64,000 bases of DNA from RHLJ01 sp965247355. Lineage in GTDB: Bacteria > Bacteroidota > Rhodothermia > Balneolales > Balneolaceae. The notes under the pieces were generated by a model. It did not search any database. It saw nothing but the letters and a program-made list of their open reading frames with translations, and was not told the DNA's origin. A program made the translations under genes and the position numbers. The stretch lies in NCBI GenBank assembly GCA_965247355.1, contig OZ252011.1, forward strand, positions 2,976,001 to 3,040,000, given 5' to 3'. This document shows positions 8,731-17,186 of the stretch, piece by piece. Position 1 is the first letter of the stretch. Every line of letters begins with the position of its first letter.

Positions 8731-9404
8731 TCCTTGAATCTATAACCCACTCCCTTTACGGTCTCAATATAATGGTCGCCAAGCTTTTCTCTGATTTTAC
8801 GAACGTGAACATCTACCGTGCGATCAACAACATAGATGTTATCGCCCCAGACTTTATTAAGTAATGTTTGACGATCCAGCACTTTTCCTCTTCTGCTTGC
8901 AAGAAAAAATAAGAGCTCAAACTCTTTGCGTGGCAATTGAAATTCTTCTTCTCCCCGTGAAACGATGTAACGGTCTTTATCTATCTCAAGATCATGGACT
9001 TCCAGTTTATTAACTGATTCCTGAGTTTCATCAAAACGACGCATAACTGCTTTAATCCGGGAAATAAGCTTTGTGGTACTTATCGGTTTGGTGATATAAT
9101 CGTCACCACCTTTGTTCAGCCCTTCAACTTCTGTTTTCTCATCACTTCTGGCAGTTAGAAAAATAATGGGGATACGCTTTAGGTCATCATCCTTGCGCAT
9201 GATTTCAACCGCCTCTAGCCCATCCATTTTCGGCATCATAATATCAAGAAGTACCAGGTCGGGCTTGTTTTCTTTAGCAACTGCAATTCCTTGCTCCCCG
9301 TTTTCCGCCTTTAGGACCTGAAAACCCTCTTTCTTAAGGTTGTATTCAATCAGGTCTAGCAGGTCTTTTTCGTCGTCAACTACAAGAATGGTTTTTTTAG
9401 CCAC
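8727..9404 (-). CDS. OmpR/PhoB-family response regulator
   Basis: A 225-residue DNA-binding response regulator. The receiver domain occupies residues 1-120 with acidic pocket D10/D11, phospho-acceptor Asp54 (LLDIMMPKMDG) and switch residues T83 and K105. A C-terminal winged-helix domain ends VKGVGYRFKE. The GTG start is the only one fitting the family's MxKKILVVDDE opening. It is the first gene of a two-gene operon with the kinase. A PhoB-like phosphate role is possible, but no pst genes are nearby. Confidence 0.93.
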   Translation of the reverse strand: MAKKTILVVDDEKDLLDLIEYNLKKEGFQVLKAENGEQGIAVAKENKPDLVLLDIMMPKMDGLEAVEIMRKDDDLKRIPIIFLTARSDEKTEVEGLNKGGDDYITKPISTTKLISRIKAVMRRFDETQESVNKLEVHDLEIDKDRYIVSRGEEEFQLPRKEFELLFFLASRRGKVLDRQTLLNKVWGDNIYVVDRTVDVHVRKIREKLGDHYIETVKGVGYRFKE

Positions 9405-9485
9405 GAGTACATGATTTTATATTAAGCTTTCAATTTTACAATGGTACTAATGTACGGCACCAATATAAAATGAAGAAATTGTTAC

Positions 9486-10082
9486 CTAACGGTTCAATAA
9501 AGCGAGAGATTTACGAATCAATGCTGAAGTCTCAGTTTCCCCCGATTCATTCATCACTTTCATTACAGCTTGTTCCGCTTCCCTGGTTTTAAAGCCCAGT
9601 GCTTCGAGAGCCTGAATTGCTTCGTTCATTTCTCCTTTAGGAGCTCCATTTGCCTGAGTTGATGAACTTACACCGGCAAGTTCAGATAGTTTTTCTCTAA
9701 GCTCCAGAATAATTCGTTCTGCGGTTTTCTTACCAATACCCGGAACTCTTGAAAGTGCCGCGGCATCACTTTGAGTTATTGCAAAGATAAGATTTGCAGC
9801 AGGTAGTCCGCTTAAGATCGTCAGCCCCAGTTTTGGCCCAACTCCCTTTACAGTGATCAGCTTTTCAAACAATCCCTTTTCATCGGAAGTAAAAAAGCCA
9901 AATAACCGTTGATCGCTATCCGTGATGTGATGATAAATTAACAACTTTATTTCTGATCCCGCGGAAGCCAATTGATCCGCTGTCTGACTGGAAACCTCTA
10001 CTTTATATCCTACCCCTTGTACATCAAGCAATACCGAATCTGGTTTCTTTTCTTCAATATGTCCTTTTAAAAATGCGATCAT
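9486..10082 (-). CDS. ruvA: Holliday junction branch-migration protein RuvA
   Basis: A 198-residue subunit that holds the four-way junction while RuvB drives branch migration. The N-terminal OB fold (residues 1-62) begins MIAFLKGHIEEKKPDSVLLDVQGVGYKV. Two helix-hairpin-helix motifs follow (TVKGVGPKLGLTILSG and RVPGIGKKTAERIILELR). The C-terminal domain III (about 150-198) contacts RuvB. Full family length. It overlaps ruvC by 4 nt; ruvB is not in this window. Confidence 0.96.
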   Translation of the reverse strand: MIAFLKGHIEEKKPDSVLLDVQGVGYKVEVSSQTADQLASAGSEIKLLIYHHITDSDQRLFGFFTSDEKGLFEKLITVKGVGPKLGLTILSGLPAANLIFAITQSDAAALSRVPGIGKKTAERIILELREKLSELAGVSSSTQANGAPKGEMNEAIQALEALGFKTREAEQAVMKVMNESGETETSALIRKSLALLNR

Positions 10083-10651
10083 AATCCTTTCACTCTTTCC
10101 GGGTTTTCCGCCACAAAGCTTGACCAGTCTGACTTCTTATTATTTTGATGCGTTTTCCTTTTTGAGCCCGGAATTCCTTTACCATTCATCATATGGCACC
10201 AGGCTACCGCCAAAGCATCGGTGGCATCATTGGATAACTTTTCATCAGGTAATTGAACCATTTTCTTCAGCATAAAAGCAACTTGCTCTTTACTTGCATT
10301 TCCATTCCCCGTGATGGACTTCTTAACTACTTTAGGGTAATACTCAGCGGCTTCCAGTCCTGAGTTTTTGATTGCAAGTATTGCAGCTGCTTGCGCACGG
10401 CCTAGTTTAAGCATCGCTTGAGGGTCTACTCCATAAATCGGAGTTTCAACCGCGCACCTTGTTGGCTGTACGGATTTAATAATGGCCGATATTTTTTCGA
10501 ATATAAATTGAAGACGGTCTGAATGTTCTTCGATATGAGCCATTTTCAATACATCACATCGGAGGGCTATAAGCTTGCCATTTTCCTCAGTAAGCACAGC
10601 ATACCCGGTGTTTCGGGAACCTGGATCAATACCGAGGATAATGTCTGGCAT
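10079..10651 (-). CDS. ruvC: Crossover junction endodeoxyribonuclease RuvC
   Basis: A 190-residue nuclease that resolves Holliday junctions. The four acidic catalytic residues can be placed at D9 (GIDPGSRNTG), E69 (VETPIYG), D142 and D145 (NDATDALAVAWCH). A lysine-rich tail of about 30 residues follows. The gene begins 4 bases after the fabI stop and overlaps ruvA, so fabI-ruvC-ruvA is probably one transcript. Confidence 0.96.
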   Translation of the reverse strand: MPDIILGIDPGSRNTGYAVLTEENGKLIALRCDVLKMAHIEEHSDRLQFIFEKISAIIKSVQPTRCAVETPIYGVDPQAMLKLGRAQAAAILAIKNSGLEAAEYYPKVVKKSITGNGNASKEQVAFMLKKMVQLPDEKLSNDATDALAVAWCHMMNGKGIPGSKRKTHQNNKKSDWSSFVAENPERVKGL

Positions 10652-10655
10652 TCAG

Positions 10656-11492
10656 TTACTTTTTATCTTTTAGGTACAATTCGGTCATATCATCGATGAG
10701 CTCCTGAGAAACTCCCGAAGTCACAAAACCACCATCATGATAAAGATTTTGCATAGTCACCTTTTTAGTAAGATCAGAGAAAAGGGTCACGCAATAATCT
10801 GCACATTCATCAGCAGTAGGATTGCCAAGAGGTGCAATTTTTTCTGCGAATACATACATCCCATCAAAGTCATCAATTCCTGACCCGGCTGATGTCCTGG
10901 TTGGCGCCTGAGAAACGGTGTTCACCCGAACGCCTTTTTTAAGAGCTAAGTTATACCCAAAGTTTCGGGCGATACTCTCTAGCAGAGCCTTGGCATCATT
11001 CATATCTGAATACTTTCTGAAAATACGTTGTGCGCCGATGTAAGAAAGGGCAACTACGCTCGCTTCATCGTTGAGTACGTCTTTTTCATCGGCAAACTTT
11101 AATACACGGTGTAATGATATTGCAGAAATATCCAGTGTTTTCTGATACCAGTTATAATTCAGTTCTTTGTAGTCTACTTCTTTACGGATATTAGGCGACA
11201 TCCCAATCGCATGAAGAATGAAATCAATCCCACCAAACTTCTCTTTTACTTTGTCCATGAGCTCAGCCATTTCCTCATCGCTTGAAGCGTCACAAGGAAT
11301 AATTTCAGCGTCGGTTTCTTCAGCTAACGCATTCAATGTACCAAGCCTTAATGCTATTGGAGCATTTGATAATACAAAATCAGCACCTTCGCGTTTACAG
11401 GCGAGTGCAATTCTCCAGGCAATACTGCGCTCATCCAGCGCCCCAAATATGATTCCCTTTTTTCCTTTTAGTAATCCGTAACCTTCTGACAT
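10656..11492 (-). CDS. fabI: Enoyl-[acyl-carrier-protein] reductase (NADH)
   Basis: A 278-residue short-chain dehydrogenase of the FabI type, catalysing the last reduction of each fatty-acid elongation cycle. The divergent FabI cofactor motif is IIFGALDERSIAWRIA (about 15-30). The catalytic Tyr and Lys lie in YSDMNDAKALLES with the FabI spacing of six residues. The substrate loop RTSAGSGIDDF also matches the family. It is the target class of triclosan-like inhibitors. It heads the fabI-ruvC-ruvA unit and is divergent from ffh. Confidence 0.94.
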   Translation of the reverse strand: MSEGYGLLKGKKGIIFGALDERSIAWRIALACKREGADFVLSNAPIALRLGTLNALAEETDAEIIPCDASSDEEMAELMDKVKEKFGGIDFILHAIGMSPNIRKEVDYKELNYNWYQKTLDISAISLHRVLKFADEKDVLNDEASVVALSYIGAQRIFRKYSDMNDAKALLESIARNFGYNLALKKGVRVNTVSQAPTRTSAGSGIDDFDGMYVFAEKIAPLGNPTADECADYCVTLFSDLTKKVTMQNLYHDGGFVTSGVSQELIDDMTELYLKDKK

Positions 11493-11622
11493 GTCTTTAA
11501 ATTTATTAGCTGTGATATTCGAGGCAAAATACTACCATTTCCGATAAAAACGGAATAGGAAAAATGTCTCTCTCCAAATAGTTCTTTCTATCTACGCATC
11601 TATACTAAGAGAATCAAAATAA

Positions 11623-11631
11623 TTATCCACA
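11623..11631 (+). promoter_or_regulatory. Solitary perfect DnaA-box 9-mer
   Basis: TTATCCACA, identical to the strongest E. coli DnaA box, lies in the fabI-ffh divergent gap. Only one copy was seen there, so it may be a regulatory or titration site or chance. The cluster at 26.3-26.6 kb is a far better origin candidate. Confidence 0.35.
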
Positions 11632-11720
11632 TTCCTGTTGATAAACCTTTCTTAAAGCCGTATTTTTATCGGCTCTGTAATTGGCGGAGAAAAATCCTGT
11701 TGTAACACTGTTACGATTCC

Positions 11721-13061
11721 ATGTTTGATAATTTATCCTCAAATCTAGAAAAAGCTTTTCAGAACCTGAAAGGTGAAGCACGGATCACCGATGTAAACAT
11801 CGCTGAAACGGTGCGAGAGATCCGTCGTGCTCTTCTTGATGCCGATGTTAATTTTGAGGTTGCCCGCCAGTTCACAGCCGATATTAAGGATAAGGTGCTT
11901 GGCTCCGACGTTCTCACCTCTGTTAATCCAGGTCAACAGTTCACAAAAATTGTGTACGATGAGCTGGTTGAAACTTTTGGTGGCGAAATGTCAGACATTG
12001 CCACTGCGCACACTCCTCCCACTGTTATTCTCATAGCTGGATTGCAAGGTTCCGGTAAAACCACTTTCTCAGGAAAGCTGGCCCGGTACCTCAAGCAGGA
12101 GCATAAACGGAACCCGCTTCTTGCTGCCGCCGATGTTTATCGCCCTGCTGCCGTTAATCAGCTAAAAACACTCGCAGAACAAATTGACGTGCCTGTGTAT
12201 TCTATCGAACAACAAGATGCTGTTCGGGTTGCCAAGGAAGCCGTTTCGATGGCTAAAAGCTTAGCAATGGATACCGTTATCATTGATACGGCCGGTCGTT
12301 TGCATGTGGATGAAGAGATGATGAAAGAGGTTGCGGAAATTAAAAAAGCCGTTAACCCAGATGAGATTTTGTTTGTTGTTGATTCGATGACCGGACAGGA
12401 CGCGGTTAACACAGCAAAAGATTTCAACGAGCGACTTAATTTTGATGGCGTAGTTTTAACCAAACTAGATGGTGACACCCGTGGTGGTGCCGCTCTCTCT
12501 ATCAAAACTGTAGTTGACAAACCAATCAAATTTGTGAGTACCGGCGAAAAGCTGGATGCTCTTTCCCCTTTCTATCCTGACCGTATGGCTCAGCGTATTC
12601 TTGGGATGGGTGATGTGGTTTCCCTTGTTGAAAAAGCTCAAAAAGAATTTGACGAGAAAGAAGCTGAACGCCTTCAATCGCGTATCAGCTCAGACAAGTT
12701 TGATCTTGAGGACTTCCTCGCTCAAATACAAAAGATTAAAAAGATGGGAGATCTCGGAGATCTCGTATCTATGATCCCCGGCGCCAGCAAAGCTATAGAA
12801 AATGCAGATATCAATGATGACGCTTTTAAGCCCATCGAAGCAATTATCTATTCTATGACGCCGGAGGAGCGTCAGGACCCAAGCGTATTAAATGGCAGTC
12901 GACGACGACGCATTGCAAAAGGTTCTGGCACAACTGTTAAAGAGATTAATGATCTCATTAAACAGTTTGATCAGATGAAGAAAATGATGAAGACCATGTC
13001 CAAAATGGGAAAAATGGGCCGGGCTCTTCATGGATTAAAGAATCTGCCACTAGGCCGATAA
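11721..13061 (+). CDS. ffh: Signal recognition particle protein Ffh
   Basis: A 446-residue GTPase that, with 4.5S RNA, delivers nascent membrane and secreted proteins to FtsY at the membrane. An N domain (1-90) precedes a G domain with P-loop GLQGSGKTT at 107-115, and further GTPase motifs DTAGRLHVDEEM and TKLDGDTRGG. The methionine-rich M domain (about 320-446) ends MKKMMKTMSKMGKMGR. First gene of the plus-strand translation cluster. Confidence 0.97.
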   Translation: MFDNLSSNLEKAFQNLKGEARITDVNIAETVREIRRALLDADVNFEVARQFTADIKDKVLGSDVLTSVNPGQQFTKIVYDELVETFGGEMSDIATAHTPPTVILIAGLQGSGKTTFSGKLARYLKQEHKRNPLLAAADVYRPAAVNQLKTLAEQIDVPVYSIEQQDAVRVAKEAVSMAKSLAMDTVIIDTAGRLHVDEEMMKEVAEIKKAVNPDEILFVVDSMTGQDAVNTAKDFNERLNFDGVVLTKLDGDTRGGAALSIKTVVDKPIKFVSTGEKLDALSPFYPDRMAQRILGMGDVVSLVEKAQKEFDEKEAERLQSRISSDKFDLEDFLAQIQKIKKMGDLGDLVSMIPGASKAIENADINDDAFKPIEAIIYSMTPEERQDPSVLNGSRRRRIAKGSGTTVKEINDLIKQFDQMKKMMKTMSKMGKMGRALHGLKNLPLGR

Positions 13062-13100
13062 AGAACTTAGATAACACAAAAACTCAACTGAGGAACATCA

Positions 13101-14027
13101 TTGATTAAGATTAGACTACAACGTAAGGGACGTATTCGTCGTCCTATTTATCATATCGTAGTTGCTGATAGCCGTTCTCCACGTGATGGACGAATCATCG
13201 AGCAAGTAGGCCGATATGATGGCGTTACCGAAAAGAAAGAGACCATACTGAACGAAGATCGTATCATGTATTGGTTAGAAACAGGTGCACAGCCAACTGA
13301 TTCTGTGCGTAAAATTCTTCGCCGTGAAGGACTACTTTACAAGCGTCACCTTATTATGTGGGGCAAAAGTGAAGAAGAAGTTGAAGCTGCATTAGCAGAA
13401 TGGAAAGCTTACAGAGAATCTAAAGCTGAAACTGAAGTAACCCGCAAAGAGCAGGTACAGGCTTCTCTTGCTGCTGAAGAAAAAGCTATGAAAGAGCAAG
13501 TAGCTAAGAAAGCAGAGAAAGCTGCTGCTGAGCTTGCTGCTGAAGAGGCTGTAGCCGAGACAGAGGAAGAAACTACTGAAGCTGAAGCAACAACCGAAGA
13601 GGTAGCTGAAGAAGAGACTACTGAAGTTGAAGCCGCAACTGAAGAAGTGACTGAGGAAGAAGAAGCTACTGCAAAAGAGGGCGCCGAAGCTGTTGAAGAA
13701 AATGTAGCTGAAGCAACTGAAGAGCCTGCTACCGAAGAAGTGGTGGAAGAAGAAAGTGCTGAAGCTGAGGAAACAGAAGAAGAAGCTCCGGCCGAAGAAG
13801 AGGCCCCTGAAGAGGAAGAAGTAGCTGAGGAAACAACTGAAGAACCTGCAGAAGAAGCTAAAGCTGAAACAGAAGATACTTCTGCTCAGACTTCCGGCGA
13901 CATGACCGCAAAAGAAGCTATCGATCACATCAACAATACTGACCTTGCAGAACTTGCTGGTTTTGTTACTGATGCTGAAGATCGAAAGACTGTTCTTGCT
14001 GCGTGGGAAAGCAAACAAGCTGAATAA
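13101..14027 (+). CDS. rpsP: Ribosomal protein bS16 with very long acidic C-terminal extension
   Basis: A small-subunit ribosomal protein with an unusual 308-residue length. Residues 1 to about 80 are a normal bS16 (IKIRLQRKGRIRRPIYHIVVADSR split over the first strands; TGAQPTDSVRKIL). Residues 90-145 are a charged helix. Residues about 146-262 are almost only Glu, Ala, Thr and Val in EEA/TEE-type repeats. The last 43 residues (from about 266) look like a small folded domain, TAKEAIDHINNTDLAELAGF. The start is TTG, set by GAGGA at 13090-13094. The extension is not needed for ribosome assembly in other bacteria; its role is unknown. Confidence 0.93.
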   Translation: MIKIRLQRKGRIRRPIYHIVVADSRSPRDGRIIEQVGRYDGVTEKKETILNEDRIMYWLETGAQPTDSVRKILRREGLLYKRHLIMWGKSEEEVEAALAEWKAYRESKAETEVTRKEQVQASLAAEEKAMKEQVAKKAEKAAAELAAEEAVAETEEETTEAEATTEEVAEEETTEVEAATEEVTEEEEATAKEGAEAVEENVAEATEEPATEEVVEEESAEAEETEEEAPAEEEAPEEEEVAEETTEEPAEEAKAETEDTSAQTSGDMTAKEAIDHINNTDLAELAGFVTDAEDRKTVLAAWESKQAE

Positions 14028-14042
14028 ATTAATCGGGCTCCT

Positions 14043-14585
14043 ATGATTCAGGACGCCAATACATCACCATTTGTTCAGATCGGGCAGATTGTTCGATCTC
14101 AGGGACTTAAAGGAGAACTAAAAGTTGTTCTTGAAACTTCGTCTCCTGAAAATCTTGAGCAATTAACTATGGTGTATTTGCGGAATGAACGAGGAGACTT
14201 TTATCCCTGCCGTATTGCAAACCTTCGGGTTGAGGGTAAGGGAAACAAAATTTCGTTCTTTGTACAATTTGACCATATCGCTGATCGCACTTCCGCTGAA
14301 GCGTTAAGAAGCCGCGCACTTTTTGTTGATCAGGAAGTTGCCGAACAGCTTTTTAATGATGAACCAGAAAACGATACACTTTTTGATTACGAAGTTCTGA
14401 ATAGTCAGAACGAACATATCGGGTTAGTTATCGACTCCATGGATAGTGGTGCACAAACAGTGCTGACGGTTGCCACAACTTCCGGCTCTTTACTGATTCC
14501 ATTGGTAGATGAGTTTGTGGTTGAAGTAAACCATGAGATGCAAACTATTAGGTGTCAGAATCTGGAACTGCTGGAGGACCTGTAA
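14043..14585 (+). CDS. rimM: Ribosome maturation factor RimM
   Basis: A 180-residue factor that binds uS19 and helps mature the 30S head. The RimM domain starts VQIGQIVRSQGLKGELKV. A linker and a PRC-barrel domain (about 98-180) contain the family's LFDYEVLNSQNEHIGLV and LLIPLVDEFVVEVN. It sits 15 nt after rpsP and overlaps trmD, the classic rpsP-rimM-trmD-rplS order. Confidence 0.95.
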   Translation: MIQDANTSPFVQIGQIVRSQGLKGELKVVLETSSPENLEQLTMVYLRNERGDFYPCRIANLRVEGKGNKISFFVQFDHIADRTSAEALRSRALFVDQEVAEQLFNDEPENDTLFDYEVLNSQNEHIGLVIDSMDSGAQTVLTVATTSGSLLIPLVDEFVVEVNHEMQTIRCQNLELLEDL

Positions 14586-15277
14586 TGAGAATTGATATCA
14601 TATCCGGAGTTCCGGCTTTACTGCATGGGCCTCTGAATCACAGTATTGTGAAGCGCGCGATCGATAAAAATCTGGTAGAAATTTATGTGCATGATCTTCG
14701 TGACTATACCGAAGACAAACACAAAAAAATAGATGACTACCCGTATGGCGGTGACCCAGGAATGGTGTTAACACCACAGCCTATTTTCAGCTGTATCGAA
14801 CACCTTACCGGTCAACGCGAATACGATGAATTGATTTTTACCGCAGCCGATGGAGAAGTTTTTGACCAACCTGCAGCCAACGCGCTCTCGTTGAAGGAAA
14901 ATATCCTGATTCTTTGCGGGCATTATAAAGGAGTAGATCAGCGAGTACGAGATGAGCTTATCACCAAAGAATATACGATTGGTGATTATGTGCTTTCGGG
15001 AGGAGAACTTCCTGCCATGGTAATTACTGATGCAATTGTGCGGTTATTACCCGGCGCGATTGGTGATGCCGGAAGTGCACTTAAAGATTCATTTCAGGAT
15101 GGACTACTTGAAGCTCCGGTTTATACCCGGCCTGCAGAATTCAAGGGGTTAAAAGTTCCGGATGTTTTGCGATCCGGTGACCCCAAAAAAATTGATGCTT
15201 GGCAACAAGAGCAATCCATCAAACGGACAAAAGAACGAAGAAAAGATTTGTACGAAAATTATAAGAAAGAATATTAA
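14585..15277 (+). CDS. trmD: tRNA (guanine37-N1)-methyltransferase TrmD
   Basis: A 230-residue SPOUT-fold methyltransferase making m1G37 next to the anticodon, which prevents +1 frameshifting. Family motifs are PYGGDPGMVLTPQPI, LCGHYKGVDQRV and IGDYVLSGGELPAMV (the knot). The start is the ATG at 14585, overlapping the rimM stop as TAATG and preceded by GGAGG at 14573-14577. An upstream in-frame start at 14552 would lie inside rimM and adds a non-family leader, so it was not used. Confidence 0.95.
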   Translation: MRIDIISGVPALLHGPLNHSIVKRAIDKNLVEIYVHDLRDYTEDKHKKIDDYPYGGDPGMVLTPQPIFSCIEHLTGQREYDELIFTAADGEVFDQPAANALSLKENILILCGHYKGVDQRVRDELITKEYTIGDYVLSGGELPAMVITDAIVRLLPGAIGDAGSALKDSFQDGLLEAPVYTRPAEFKGLKVPDVLRSGDPKKIDAWQQEQSIKRTKERRKDLYENYKKEY

Positions 15278-15312
15278 CATCCTTCCAAAAGAGGGATTTA
15301 ACACACAGAAAA

Positions 15313-15672
15313 ATGGACAAACTAAAATTAGTTGAACAAACTTTAGTAACGGACGATATCCCTGAGTTTACAGCAGGCGATACCGTAAACGTGCATTACC
15401 GCGTACGTGAAGGTGAAAAAGAAAGAATTCAGCAATACGAAGGCGTTGTGATCTCAGAACGAGGTAGCGGGCCGAACAAAACCTTCACTGTTCGTAAAAT
15501 GAGCAGTAGTGTTGGTGTAGAGCGTATTTTCCCTTTAAACTCTCCATTCATTGCACAAATCGATGTAAAGAGACGTGGTAAAGTAAGACGTTCTAAATTG
15601 TTCTACCTTCGTGAGCTTCGTGGTAAAGCTGCTCGTATTCAAGAGCGTGAAAGCAAGAACCCAAAGAAATAA
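15313..15672 (+). CDS. rplS: Ribosomal protein bL19
   Basis: A 119-residue large-subunit protein at the subunit interface. It shows the family's FTAGDTVNVHYRVREGEKERIQ, YEGVVISERGSG and GVERIFPLNSPFI blocks, and the RGKVRRSKLFYLRELRGKAARI tail split by a conserved turn. Normal length. Last gene of the ribosome cluster; a terminator follows about 40 nt downstream. Confidence 0.97.
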   Translation: MDKLKLVEQTLVTDDIPEFTAGDTVNVHYRVREGEKERIQQYEGVVISERGSGPNKTFTVRKMSSSVGVERIFPLNSPFIAQIDVKRRGKVRRSKLFYLRELRGKAARIQERESKNPKK

Positions 15673-15713
15673 GCTCTTTGCTTTCTCCTGAATTAAGGAA
15701 TTATTAAATATAC

Positions 15714-15752
15714 CCCGGACCTGGAATTCACTCTTCAGGTTCCGGGTTTTCT
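15714..15752 (+). terminator. Intrinsic terminator after rplS
   Basis: CCCGGACCTG and CAGGTTCCGGG form a GC-rich stem of about 10 bp with one bulged T, followed by TTTTCTATTTCTTT. It ends the ffh-rplS transcription block before adk. Confidence 0.85.
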
Positions 15753-15803
15753 ATTTCTTTAAGTCAGGAAACCCTCACTTATCGAACTCGAAAATCTCTC
15801 AGC

Positions 15804-16361
15804 ATGAACATCATTCTATTTGGACCTCCCGGCGCCGGGAAAGGAACTCAAGCCGAACTTTTGATTCAGGAATATTCTATTCCCCACCTTTCAACGGGAA
15901 ATATATTCCGTGCAGCCATTAAAAATGAAACTCCTCTTGGCGTTAAAGTAAAAGCCATTCTTGATGCAGGCGAACTCGTTTCTGATCAAACGGTGGTTGA
16001 TTTGGTTGCAGAAGAACTGAATGATGACAAGTACTCAAACGGCGCTGTATTTGATGGCTTCCCAAGAACGGTAGTTCAGGCAGAAGCTTTTGATACACTT
16101 CTTGCAGAAAAAGGGGAACAGGTAGATGCATTCATATCACTTGAAGTTCCTGAAGAAGAATTAATAAAACGAATTCTATCCAGGGGTCAGGGAAGAACCG
16201 ACGATACAGAAGAGGGCATCAAAAATCGGCTAAGTGTTTATCACAACGAAACGGCCCCGGTTCTGGCCTATTATAAAGCTAAAGATCAGGTTAAAGAAAT
16301 TGATGGTATTGGCACGATTGAAGAAATTTTTGAGCGCATTAAGGCTTCTTTAGAAAGGTAA
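15804..16361 (+). CDS. adk: Adenylate kinase (short-LID form)
   Basis: A 185-residue nucleoside monophosphate kinase equilibrating ATP, ADP and AMP. The P-loop GPPGAGKGTQ is at residues 7-16. AMP-binding DGFPRTVVQAEAF and RGQGRTDD are present. The long zinc-binding LID of about 30 residues is absent, so this is the short cytosolic type. It stands alone after the rplS terminator. Its 3' end overlaps the converging glpF gene by 12 nt. Confidence 0.96.
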   Translation: MNIILFGPPGAGKGTQAELLIQEYSIPHLSTGNIFRAAIKNETPLGVKVKAILDAGELVSDQTVVDLVAEELNDDKYSNGAVFDGFPRTVVQAEAFDTLLAEKGEQVDAFISLEVPEEELIKRILSRGQGRTDDTEEGIKNRLSVYHNETAPVLAYYKAKDQVKEIDGIGTIEEIFERIKASLER

Positions 16362-17060
16362 AAGAACATAGACAATCGCCGCCAGTACCCCACCTAAAAT
16401 TGGTCCAAAAACCGGAATCCAGGAATATCCCCAGTTGCTGTCTCCTTTTCCTTTGAGTGGAAGAAGTGCATGGGCAATTCTTGGCCCTAAATCCCGGGCT
16501 GGATTAATGGCATATCCTGTTGTTCCTCCCAATGAAATTCCAATTCCTAATACCAGTAGCCCGACAGGAAGCGCCTCAATAGAACCAAGCCCGACATCCG
16601 GAGCCGCAAGAAACAATACGGCAAAAACCAAAACGAAGGTTCCAAGCATCTCAGAATAGAAATTATTCCAGGTATCTTTGATTGCCGGACCAGTACTGAA
16701 CACCCCTAGTTTTGCTCCTTCATCTTCCGTTGCCTCAAAATGATTTTTAAATTGGATCCAGATTAAAACAGCAGCTATTATAGCACCAACAAACTGAGCA
16801 ATTATATAACCCGGGACCAGTGCCCATGAAAACTTTCCAGCTATAGCAAGCCCTATGGTAACTGCCGGATTGATATGCGCCCCGCTAATTTCTGCTGATA
16901 CAAAAACAGCAACAAAAACCGCTATTCCCCACCCCCAGTTTATTAGCAACCAACCACCACCGGATCCATAGGTTTTCTTAAGGGACACATTGGCGTTTAC
17001 ACCCAATCCAAGGATCATTAACAAAAATGTCCCTAATACTTCGCCTAAATATGCTTCCAT
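16350..17060 (-). CDS. glpF: Glycerol uptake facilitator (aquaglyceroporin)
   Basis: A 236-residue MIP-family channel with six membrane helices. Both pore signatures are present: NPA at residues 64-66 (HINPAVTIG) and NPARD at 186-190. The Asp after the second motif is typical of glycerol-conducting members rather than strict water channels. It lies 126 nt downstream of glpD on the same strand, supporting the glycerol role. The gap holds an imperfect palindrome. Confidence 0.93.
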   Translation of the reverse strand: MEAYLGEVLGTFLLMILGLGVNANVSLKKTYGSGGGWLLINWGWGIAVFVAVFVSAEISGAHINPAVTIGLAIAGKFSWALVPGYIIAQFVGAIIAAVLIWIQFKNHFEATEDEGAKLGVFSTGPAIKDTWNNFYSEMLGTFVLVFAVLFLAAPDVGLGSIEALPVGLLVLGIGISLGGTTGYAINPARDLGPRIAHALLPLKGKGDSNWGYSWIPVFGPILGGVLAAIVYVLLPF

Positions 17061-17068
17061 AGTTTACT

Positions 17069-17158
17069 TTTGCGAGGGCTACGTCGAAGACAAGCCCGTG
17101 GCAATCTCCAGTTTATTTTGCTCGAAAAGGAGATCACTTCGTCGGCAAGCTCCTCGCG
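17069..17158. repeat. Imperfect palindromic (REP-like) element between glpD and glpF
   Basis: GCGAGG (17072-17077) pairs with CCTCGC (17152-17157), and ATCTCC (17104-17109) with GGAGAT (17129-17134), with partial pairing between. The whole could fold into a long hairpin on the glpD-glpF transcript. Arms of this composition recall intergenic palindromic repeats seen in many genomes; that is from memory. Confidence 0.5.
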
Positions 17159-17186
17159 AATGGTTATTGTTAAGTTATTCTTTGGT

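Noticed and set aside
11493..11720. The fabI-ffh gap as an alternative replication origin because of a perfect DnaA box.
   Set aside because: Only one clear box in 228 nt; the cluster at 26.3-26.6 kb is much denser.
13392..14018. A 208-codon open frame antisense to rpsP.
   Set aside because: It is the complement of the Glu/Ala-rich repeat and has low-complexity Phe/Ser composition, so it is an artefact of repeat codon usage.
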